From: an uncultured Bacteroidales bacterium
GTDB taxonomy: Bacteria > Bacteroidota > Bacteroidia > Bacteroidales > UBA932
Assembly: GCA_934702165.1 (NCBI GenBank)
Contig: CAKUYG010000057.1
Location: forward strand, 1-11,382
Length of the DNA: 11,382 bases
Direction: 5' to 3'
The number at the start of each line of letters is the position of its first letter. The stretch's first letter is position 1. The position numbers were made by a program, and so were the translations under genes. A model generated the notes under the pieces. It was not told the origin of the DNA and did not search any database. It saw only the letters and a list, made by a program, of their open reading frames with translations. Shown piece after piece: positions 5,876 to 11,382 of this stretch.

Positions 5876-6560
5876 TTTTTTTTTGAGGCTTTTTCGCCCC
5901 TTGACCTCTTTTTTGTCCCTGCGCCCTTTCACCCCGCCCCTCGGCCTTTCCCTGCTTCCCTCCATCCCGGTTGTCTTCATCTTCCGGCCTCTGCCCATCC
6001 AGTTTCTTCATCGATTCCAACCTATTCCATCTCCCGCCCGTCCGCTCAAGTCAACATCATCCCGGCCTGGTTCCCATCCCTCTCGGAGACATCCGCCCGT
6101 GCTGTCTTCATCTTCCGAGTTTCTGTCGCTATCGACTTCTGCCGCTCTCCGGGGCCGCCTGCCGTCACCTCATCGCCTGTCTTTGCGACGGCTCGTTGCC
6201 ATTGCCCGCGCCTGTCCCCGCTTGCGCCTTCATGTACCCGTCGGCCTCGGTCATGACGGGAGGCCCTGCAGGGCCCTCTACGCAGTGTGCGCGTGACCGA
6301 CCCGCCCTGCCAGACCACGTCGGTCATGCCAACCACGGCCATAACGCTGTCCGGACGGGGAGCCCTTGACCGAGCCTGACGGAATTCGCGGCGGCAGTCC
6401 CGACCAGAGATCGGCCCGTGGTTCGGTGAGAATTGGGGAGGGTTTTAGCGATAAGGCAGGACGGAGATGTCCTGATGGGCGGCGCATCGGGAGCGGGCCG
6501 CCTCATGATCCCGTGCGCCCGCTGCCACAGTGCCAGGCCAAGCGCCTGAGTTACGCGACG
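5876..6560. other. Gene-free, hairpin-rich region with pyrimidine bias on the + strand
   Basis: No reading frame here looks like a real protein; those present are rich in Arg, Pro, Gly and Ser. It starts with a run of nine T (5876-5884). Bases 5881-6000 are about 80 percent pyrimidine on +. TGTCTTCATCTTCCG occurs twice (5972-5986, 6103-6117). The GC-rich second half has inverted repeats: CCCGTC/GACGGG at 6237-6260, the 14-base palindrome GGCCCTGCAGGGCC at 6262-6275, TGACCGAC/GTCGGTCA at 6294-6326 and AGCGGGC/GCCCGCT at 6492-6523. It may be decayed gene sequence and repeat remnants; I recognise no specific element. Confidence 0.5.
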
Positions 6561-6682
6561 CAGGTGTGAGCCGATTCAGCGAAAACGGCTCACACCCGGC
6601 GGAGGTGGATGCCGCAGAGGGCCATGCAGGGCAGGTGGATGGTCCAGGTAGCAGCGGAAACGCCGGAATAGGCTCATACCTG
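6561..6682. repeat. Palindromic repeat family 1, copy C (inverted orientation)
   Basis: Hairpin 1 spans 6561-6598 (11 perfect pairs, GGTGTGAGCCG at 6563-6573 with 6586-6596). Hairpin 2 spans 6645-6682 (arms of 12 with 9 pairs). Both have 14 bases between the 12-base arms. The spacer is 46 bases, so the total of 122 bases and the 38-46-38 layout equal copy A exactly. The spacer matches the reverse complement of copy A's spacer in blocks (GCCGCAGA, then GC, then GGGCA), so this copy is inverted and more diverged. Confidence 0.75.
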
Positions 6683-6739
6683 GCAGGGGCGGACTTCAGC
6701 AATGAGCCCGGGGCGGTTCATGTGGCGGCCCCCACCGCG

Positions 6740-6817
6740 CCGTACAGAATCAGGCCTTCTGTCGTACGGGGCGGCCTCGCCGGACAGTTCGGTACAGAAA
6801 ACGGCCCTGTGGCGTAC
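6740..6817. repeat. Palindromic repeat family 2, copy D (diverged)
   Basis: Four GTAC arms begin at 6742, 6764, 6792 and 6814 (intervals 22, 28, 22). The first pair encloses ACAGAA/TTCTGT (6744-6749 with 6757-6762); the second encloses ACAG/CTGT (6794-6797 with 6807-6810). The interval pattern matches the copy at 9378-9466 (23, 28, 23), and GGTAC, GGCC and GTAC recur in order. It lies where the ATPase gene fragment loses similarity to its family. Confidence 0.55.
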
Positions 6818-6819
6818 GC

Positions 6820-7115
6820 GAGTCCTTTCTTATTGCCGGTCGCGTTCAGAAATTCGTGCAGTGACATAGGGAACATCCGGATGAGTTCGACCATGCCGAC
6901 AGGGAAAGACTGATCTCTGTGGATTGAGATCCCGAGAAGAGAACCGGCCACGGCCACGTCATATTCGGGGAAGTCTTCCTTGAAATACTTGAGACAACCC
7001 AGGGGCGGCACTGCTCTCCTGAATCTCATCAATGATAATGAGGGTGTCTTTCGGCAATGTCGTGATCCGGTTCGAATATGGATCTTGCTACAGCATCCTT
7101 ATCCAGATTGATATA
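6820..7115 (-). pseudogene. Decayed internal fragment of an AAA_14/DUF4143-type ATPase gene
   Basis: Three frames on the minus strand must be joined to read the family pattern. The first is YINLDKDAVARSIFEPDHDI (from about 7115). The second is TLPKDTLIIIDEIQE, with a Walker B-like IIIDE. The third is LGCLKYFKEDFPEYDVAVAG followed by SLLGISIHRDQSFPVG and RMFPMSLHEFLNATGNKK. The order and motifs (AGSLLG, SFPVG, MFPMS, EFL) are those of AAA_14/DUF4143 ATPases, which are common in Bacteroidetes and archaea and normally about 380-450 residues. Only about 100 codons remain. The Walker A region and the C-terminal DUF4143 part are missing, stops precede the first block, and there are at least two frameshifts. 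The 3' side runs into family 2 repeats and the 5' side is close to a family 1 unit. Confidence 0.8.
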
Positions 7116-7136
7116 CTACGATAATTATGACGAATA

Positions 7137-7216
7137 GGTCGCCATGCTCTGGATGCGTTCTGCGGCCGGTGCCCATGTCAGGTAGGAGCCTTTTTGGCGG
7201 AATCGGCTCCTACCTG
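7137..7216. repeat. Palindromic repeat family 1, copy B (single hairpin plus conserved spacer)
   Basis: A perfect 12-base stem (CAGGTAGGAGCC at 7179-7190 with GGCTCCTACCTG at 7205-7216) encloses a 14-base loop. The preceding 42 bases carry the family spacer, including ATGCGTTCTGCGGCCG, which is identical in copy A. The 80 bases align to 1284-1363 without gaps (about 66 matches). The second hairpin expected 84 bases away is absent. It lies 50 bases past the esterase stop and may serve as its 3' structure. Confidence 0.85.
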
Positions 7217-7266
7217 TGTGGGGCACGGCTATACAGATACCACGGGCTACCTGATAGATGTTACGA

Positions 7267-9252
7267 CTATCTGAAAATCTTCTGTGCGAAGCTGTGCAGG
7301 GATTTGCGCCACGGCTGCCACTCGTGGTCGCCCGGGAAGGATTCGAAGATGACCTCTACTCCGGCGTCGCGCATGCTCTCGACTGCTCTGGCCGTCGGGC
7401 CGATGCGCGGGTCCTGTTCTCCGCAGCTTATGTAGAATATCTTATGCGAGGCGTTGAACTTCCCGGTGTCGCTGAGCATCCCCGGTATCTCTTTTTCGAA
7501 GTCCATCTCGCCGCCGCCTGCGATGCCGCCGAAGATTCCGGAAGAGAAGAGCCCGACATTGCCGAATACCTCAGGGGTGCGGAGTCCTATATAGAATGAC
7601 TGGCCGCCGCCCATGGAGAGTCCGCACATGGCACGGTTGGCGGCTCCTGCCTTGACGCGGAAGTTCTTCTCGACGAAAGGAATGATGCAGTCCACCAGCT
7701 CATCGCGGAAGCCCTGCATGCCTTCCCAACTGTAGCCGCCTCGTGCACCGGGGAGGTTGCTGTTGGCGGCTACGACTATCATCGGCACCGCCTTGCCTTC
7801 GGCGATGAGGTTGTCCATTATGTTTGCGGTCAGCCCCTGCTGCATCCAGCCCCGATGGTCTTCTCCTCCTCCGTGCTGGATGTAGAGCACAGGGTACTTG
7901 CCCTTGCCTTTCTCATAGGCGGCAGGTGTGTAGATCTGGAGCGGTCTCCATTCTCCGGTGACGGTGGAGAAGTAGTTGACGAGGCGTACCTGCCCGTGCG
8001 GGACGTCCTGGACTTTCAAGTAGTCTGTATTTTCTTCCGGGATGTCGACGGCGCTTGCCATGGTCCCACAGCCATAGTAGGTCTCGCTGAGCGGGTCTGA
8101 GAACCTGGCCCCGTCGGCTTCGAGGAAGTAGTAGTGGAAACCTGGTGCGAGCGGGGCTGAGGTCGCTCTCCAGATGCCGTCGGCACTCTGTTTCATCGGG
8201 TATTTCACATTGCAGATGTCCGCTACTACGCGTGAGGCTCCGTCGGCGCGGATCTCGAAAGATACGCTGCCGTCCGGGTTGATGCTGCGGCGCGGAGTGG
8301 CAGGCCTGCGGGCTGATTTGGCCTTGCGGGCCGTATTGAGGAACTCCACCATGGTGTGGAGGTTCTGCTCGCTGTACATGTTGAACCCGTGCCCTCCCTC
8401 TTCTTCTAAGATAAGGTCGGCCTTGACTCCGGCCTTGTCGAGGTCCTCGTAGAACAGGACTGACTGGCAGCTGGGAACCACGTTGTCTTTGCGCCCATGG
8501 AAGATGATGATCGGAGGGTCGTTGCTGTCGATGTATGTCGGGGCGCTGAGCCTTTTGAATGCGTCCATGTTTTCCGCCGTGTACTTCACTCCCGTGACTG
8601 CTTCTTCCGGTGCGGTGGCTCCCTGCCCTCTCGGCCCTGCACAGTCCATCCTGGTGAGATCCACCGGGCCTGACCAGTCGCAGGCCGCGTCCACGCTGCT
8701 GCTCAGTTGCAGGCAGTCGCCCACTGTTCCCTCGAGTTCGGCGACCCCGCCGGAAGTGGCGGCAAGGGCTGAAAGATGTCCTCCGGACGAGAAGCCGGAA
8801 GTGGCGATGAACGAGGTGTCGAATCCGTACTTGGCGGCGTTGCCCCGGACAAAGCGTATCACGGCTTTGATGTCCTCAATCTGGGCGGGGAACTTGGCAT
8901 CGGCGCTGGAGCGGTGGTTCGGGGTGACCACGGCATAGCCTGCGTCGAGCATGGCCTGGCAGATGGTGCCGAGATCGGCCATACCCTTGGAGTTGTTGCT
9001 GTACCAGGCACTGCCGTAGATGTGGATGACTACCGGATAATTTGCTTTCTTCTCCTTGGGGAGGTAGATGTCGAGCCGGTGGTAGACTTCACCGTCCCCG
9101 GCGTAGTCGATGTCGGCGTACTTCTGTGAATACTCCATTTTGACCTCCGGCATCTGGAATCCTCCGAATCCTCCGGCCGGTGCTCCCTGTGGCTGCGCGT
9201 GGAGGCAGAGCGCGGTGAGGAGCGTTAATAAAGTGGCGCTTGTTCTTTTCAT
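7267..9252 (-). CDS. Secreted bimodular carbohydrate esterase (alpha/beta hydrolase + E-set linker + CE1-like esterase)
   Basis: The protein has 661 residues with a signal peptide (MKRTSATLLTLLTALCLHAQ). Module 1 (about 45-310) is a BD-FAE/lipase-like alpha/beta hydrolase: oxyanion-type IYGSAWY (78-84), nucleophile elbow GFSSG with Ser155, acid Asp256 (GRKDNVVP) and His288 (GGHGF). A basic linker leads to an E-set/CBM48-like domain (about 320-405, GIWRATSAPLAPGFHYYFLEADG). Module 2 (about 410-661) is an esterase D / CE1 feruloyl esterase type domain: GLSMGGG with Ser546, Asp614 (GEQDPRIG) and His643 (GDHEWQPWR). Both triads look intact, so two activities are expected, for example acetyl and feruloyl ester removal from xylan or pectin side chains. 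The exact substrates are inference. No lipobox is seen, so it is probably periplasmic or exported. The gene stands alone: no glycoside hydrolase or SusCD pair is in the window. Confidence 0.85.
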   Translation of the reverse strand: MKRTSATLLTLLTALCLHAQPQGAPAGGFGGFQMPEVKMEYSQKYADIDYAGDGEVYHRLDIYLPKEKKANYPVVIHIYGSAWYSNNSKGMADLGTICQAMLDAGYAVVTPNHRSSADAKFPAQIEDIKAVIRFVRGNAAKYGFDTSFIATSGFSSGGHLSALAATSGGVAELEGTVGDCLQLSSSVDAACDWSGPVDLTRMDCAGPRGQGATAPEEAVTGVKYTAENMDAFKRLSAPTYIDSNDPPIIIFHGRKDNVVPSCQSVLFYEDLDKAGVKADLILEEEGGHGFNMYSEQNLHTMVEFLNTARKAKSARRPATPRRSINPDGSVSFEIRADGASRVVADICNVKYPMKQSADGIWRATSAPLAPGFHYYFLEADGARFSDPLSETYYGCGTMASAVDIPEENTDYLKVQDVPHGQVRLVNYFSTVTGEWRPLQIYTPAAYEKGKGKYPVLYIQHGGGEDHRGWMQQGLTANIMDNLIAEGKAVPMIVVAANSNLPGARGGYSWEGMQGFRDELVDCIIPFVEKNFRVKAGAANRAMCGLSMGGGQSFYIGLRTPEVFGNVGLFSSGIFGGIAGGGEMDFEKEIPGMLSDTGKFNASHKIFYISCGEQDPRIGPTARAVESMRDAGVEVIFESFPGDHEWQPWRKSLHSFAQKIFR

Positions 9253-9259
9253 GATGCCA

Positions 9260-9267
9260 CAAATATA
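9260..9267 (-). promoter_or_regulatory. -7 box (TATATTTG) of the esterase gene
   Basis: A perfect TAnnTTTG lies 7 bases before the ATG at 9252. No TTG is seen at the usual -33 distance, which makes the call moderate. If used, the message would have almost no leader, as predicted for the nucleotidyltransferase gene. Confidence 0.45.
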
Positions 9268-9377
9268 ATATATGGCCGGTGTCGGCGGGTTGGCTGCCGG
9301 GTGATCTGATACTTGGGTAAAACTAATTGAAACACCTTCAGGGCTGTCGGGGGGCGATTCGCTGGACGGGCCATGGA

Positions 9378-9466
9378 ATTTCGTACGGGAAAGGGTGGGT
9401 TTGCCGAACCAAATGGTGCGCGCCGGGCATTTGGTACGGGAGAGGCCGGATTTGCCGTACGGAATG
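9378..9466. repeat. Palindromic repeat family 2, copy E: two tandem hairpins
   Basis: Hairpin a pairs 9378-9388 with 9404-9414 (9 of 11) and hairpin b pairs 9428-9439 with 9455-9466 (10 of 12). Both have 15-base loops. The two units are direct repeats of each other, 51 bases apart, sharing ATTT, GTACGGGA, AGG and TTTGCCG in order. The element lies 38 bases past the SulP stop (9504), in the gap before the esterase. The rest of the gap 9253-9503 shows no gene. Confidence 0.7.
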
Positions 9467-9503
9467 GGTCAAGTGCGCTGGCTGAGCTGATTGGTGCAGC
9501 ACG

Positions 9504-11204
9504 CTACGCTTCCACGAAGCTGTCGGCCACTTCGTTGGCGTGGGCAAGGGCAGGGAAGATGTTGGGGTAGATGTTGCCCTCGCCGATGATCTCGTCCACA
9601 CCGAATTTCTTCAGTGTCCCGAGCACCCGCTCGTTGACGCCTGACAGGATGACTTCCACCCCGCGCTTGTGGGCCATGTCGATGATGTTTTTGAGGTTCT
9701 TGACCCCTGTGGAGTCGATGAACGGCACTTTGCGCATGCGGATGATGCGCACGCGGGTGTCCTTGTTGCGCCGCTCGAATTCCTCGGAACGGCTTGCCAG
9801 GCCGAAGAAGTAAGGGCCGTTGATCTCGTAAACCTCCACACCCTTGTGGATGTCAAGCATCTCCACATCGTCCTTGGAGGCCATGTCGTCGTCATCTGTG
9901 GCGGCGAGCCTGTCCTGGTCGAGGACCTCGATGCTGGAGGTTTGCATCATGCGGCGCACGAACATGGCTATGGCCAGTACCACCCCGACTTCGATGCCCA
10001 CGGTGAGGTCCACGATCACGGTGAGGAAGAACGTGATGAGCAGCACCGCCACGTCCGGGGCGTCACCCTTGAGGAGGTAGCGGAAACTGCGCCACTCGCT
10101 CATGTTGAACGCCACCACCACCAGTATGGCGGCAAGGCAGGATAGCGGGATGTACACGGCATACGGCATCAGGAAAAGGTAGATGAGCAGCAGGACGGCA
10201 GCATGGATGATGCCTGCCACGGAGGTGCGTGCACCGTTGTTGATGCTGGCCATGGTCCTGGCAAGCGCGCCGGTGGCCGGGATGCCCCCGAACAGAGGGG
10301 TGATGATGTTGGCGATGCCCTGACCGATCAGTTCGGTGTTGGAGTCATGCTGCTTGCCGGTCACGCCGTCCGCGACCATTGCTGCCAGGAGGGACTCGAT
10401 GGCGCAGAGCACGGCAATGGTGAACGCCGGGGAAACGAGGCTCTTGATGGTCTGGAAATCCATTGCCGGGGCAACTGGCTTGGGCATTGGCAGCCCTTCA
10501 GCCAGTTCGGGAAACTTGGACCCTATCGTAGCGAATTCAATCCCGGTGAAACGGCTCAGAAGGACAGAAGCCGCCGTGCCGATGATGAGTGCGATGAGCG
10601 AGCCCGGAATCTTGTGGAACCCCCACTTGTTCCAGAAGATGATGACCAGCAGACATCCCACGCTCAAAGCTGTCTCGGTGGGGGAAATATGGGAGATGTT
10701 CTGGAAATAGCAGATCCACTCCGGGATGAATCCGGACGGTACGGAGACATCTCCGAGGCCGAAGAAATCCTTCATCTGTGTGGAGAAGATGGTGAGGGCG
10801 ATGCCGCTCGTGAACCCGACCACGATGGGGTAGGGGATGAACTTGAACACAGCTCCCATCTTGCACAGGCCCATGGCTACCAGGATGACGCCGGCCATTA
10901 TCGTGGCGATGGTGAGTCCCTGGATGCCGTACTGGGCGACGATGCCCGAGACGATGACGATGAATGCACCGGTCGGGCCGCCGATGAGGAAGCGGGACCC
11001 TCCGAAGACGGAGATCAGGAAACCGGCGACAATCGCGGTGATGAGTCCCTGCTGTGGGGACACTCCGCTGGCGATACCGAATGCGATTGCGAGCGGCAGG
11101 GCGATGATTCCTACTACGACACCTGCGATGAGGTCGGAGACGAAGCGCTCACGACTGTACCGCCCCTTCTTGAAGAGGTGGAAAAACTTAGGGCTGAACA
11201 CCAT
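9504..11204 (-). CDS. SulP-family anion permease with C-terminal STAS domain
   Basis: The protein has 566 residues from ATG 11204. The N-terminal transport domain (about 20-420) has many hydrophobic segments and SulP signatures: FVSDLIAGVVVGIIALPLAI near the N-terminus, GPTGAFIVIVSG at about 76-87, then AIESLLAAMVADGVTG and NIITPLFGGIPATGALARTMA in the middle. The cytoplasmic STAS domain (about 456-560) contains VPFIDSTGVKNL, with the conserved Asp-Ser-Thr-Gly near residue 497. Family members carry sulfate, bicarbonate or dicarboxylates in symport; the substrate here is not evident, and the STAS domain usually regulates transport or trafficking. The open frame reaches back to 11294, but the extra 30 residues are basic, unlike SulP N-termini, and overlap the promoter, so 11204 is the likely start. 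It appears to be a single-gene unit. Confidence 0.9.
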   Translation of the reverse strand: MVFSPKFFHLFKKGRYSRERFVSDLIAGVVVGIIALPLAIAFGIASGVSPQQGLITAIVAGFLISVFGGSRFLIGGPTGAFIVIVSGIVAQYGIQGLTIATIMAGVILVAMGLCKMGAVFKFIPYPIVVGFTSGIALTIFSTQMKDFFGLGDVSVPSGFIPEWICYFQNISHISPTETALSVGCLLVIIFWNKWGFHKIPGSLIALIIGTAASVLLSRFTGIEFATIGSKFPELAEGLPMPKPVAPAMDFQTIKSLVSPAFTIAVLCAIESLLAAMVADGVTGKQHDSNTELIGQGIANIITPLFGGIPATGALARTMASINNGARTSVAGIIHAAVLLLIYLFLMPYAVYIPLSCLAAILVVVAFNMSEWRSFRYLLKGDAPDVAVLLITFFLTVIVDLTVGIEVGVVLAIAMFVRRMMQTSSIEVLDQDRLAATDDDDMASKDDVEMLDIHKGVEVYEINGPYFFGLASRSEEFERRNKDTRVRIIRMRKVPFIDSTGVKNLKNIIDMAHKRGVEVILSGVNERVLGTLKKFGVDEIIGEGNIYPNIFPALAHANEVADSFVEA

Positions 11205-11264
11205 TATAATAAATACACTACTTTTTGCGCCTTTCCGGCGTTTTTGCGTTTTGCAAATGGGCCG

Positions 11265-11294
11265 CAAAGATAGTGTCTTACCATCGGAAATCAA
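11265..11294 (-). promoter_or_regulatory. Bacteroidetes-type promoter of the SulP gene
   Basis: TTG (11294-11292, within TTTTG) is followed by 19 bases and TATCTTTG (11272-11265), a perfect TAnnTTTG. The predicted transcript starts near 11258-11261, giving a leader of about 55 bases to ATG 11204. The leader contains a small GCC-GGAAA-GGC hairpin around 11230-11241. This placement rules against translation starting at 11294. Confidence 0.75.
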
Positions 11295-11313
11295 AATTCC
11301 GCGCGCCGGGTCG

Positions 11314-11374
11314 CATCGCCGTGCGCACCAAGGGGCCTGGTGCGCACCGAATCAGCCCCGTGCGCACGGCGATG
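11314..11374. repeat. Large inverted repeat with three GTGCGCAC octamers
   Basis: CATCGCCGTGCGCAC (11314-11328) pairs perfectly over 15 bases with 11360-11374. The self-complementary octamer GTGCGCAC occurs at 11321, 11340 and 11360. A 9-base alternative stem (11321-11329 with 11339-11347) competes with the outer one, so two exclusive folds exist. It lies 20 bases upstream of the SulP -33 box. It may be a terminator of an upstream gene, a protein-binding site or another palindromic repeat; no T-tract follows. Confidence 0.7.
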
Positions 11375-11382
11375 TTCCACGC

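Noticed and set aside
5774..6369. Overlapping frames of 74-175 codons on both strands
   Set aside because: Composition only reflects the pyrimidine bias (Ser/Pro/Leu/Phe on +, Arg/Lys/Gly on -). No start context, motif or conserved pattern.
6561..7216. Insertion sequence
   Set aside because: Repeats flank an ATPase gene fragment, not a transposase; no terminal inverted repeats with target duplications could be identified.
10203..11273. 356-codon open frame on the + strand
   Set aside because: It is the antisense of the SulP gene, full of Asp, Gly and Glu with no family signal. The minus-strand frame has clear SulP and STAS motifs and a promoter.
11205..11294. Extra 30 N-terminal codons of the SulP frame
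   Set aside because: The start would lie inside the -33 box, and the added residues are basic and unlike SulP N-termini. ATG 11204 fits better.
1..11382. tRNA or rRNA genes
   Set aside because: No cloverleaf with a TTC-arm consensus and no rRNA-like sequence noticed by eye on either strand; a tRNA search program was not available.

Overview
The window looks like a chromosomal segment of a fairly GC-rich member of the Bacteroidales (Alistipes/Rikenellaceae-like or a related gut lineage; the genus is inference). The evidence is Bacteroidetes-type promoters (TTG or TTTG, then 19-20 bases, then TAnnTTTG), two fimbrillin-like lipoproteins with early lipobox cysteines, a membrane-bound TPR-AraC hybrid regulator, a nucleotidyltransferase of the Bacteroidetes PF14907 type, and a two-module secreted esterase. 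Every convincing gene is on the minus strand, so transcription runs from high to low coordinates.

Layout from right to left: a large inverted repeat at the right edge; a SulP anion transporter with a STAS domain (11204-9504) behind a good promoter; an intergenic gap holding palindromic repeat family 2; a secreted bimodular carbohydrate esterase (9252-7267); then about 1.5 kb with no intact gene (7266-5741). That gap holds a palindromic family 1 unit, a decayed internal fragment of an AAA_14/DUF4143 ATPase gene, a second family 2 copy, a full family 1 copy in inverted orientation, a hairpin-rich and pyrimidine-biased stretch, and a bidirectional terminator. Next is a surface/regulatory cluster: micropeptide, fimbrillin-like lipoprotein, TPR-AraC regulator, a second micropeptide (frame broken by a run of nine C) and a second fimbrillin-like lipoprotein. 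The left end has a family 1 double-hairpin element and a nucleotidyltransferase gene that runs off the window.

The cluster at 5740-1414 is the most system-like part. Each lipoprotein gene is directly preceded by a 38-47 codon ORF with the same plan (Tyr and Pro-Pro near the N-terminus, acidic/Gly tail, final Trp). The regulator, which joins periplasmic TPRs through one membrane helix to a cytoplasmic AraC domain, lies between the two pairs. Matching Bacteroidetes -7 boxes (CCGTACATT then T or A then G) precede both micropeptides. That the three parts work together is inference from context.

The other notable signal is two families of intergenic palindromes with fixed geometry. Family 1 is hairpin 38 / spacer 46 / hairpin 38, with 14-base loops throughout. 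Family 2 is four GTAC-like arms at 22-28-22 or 23-28-23 intervals.
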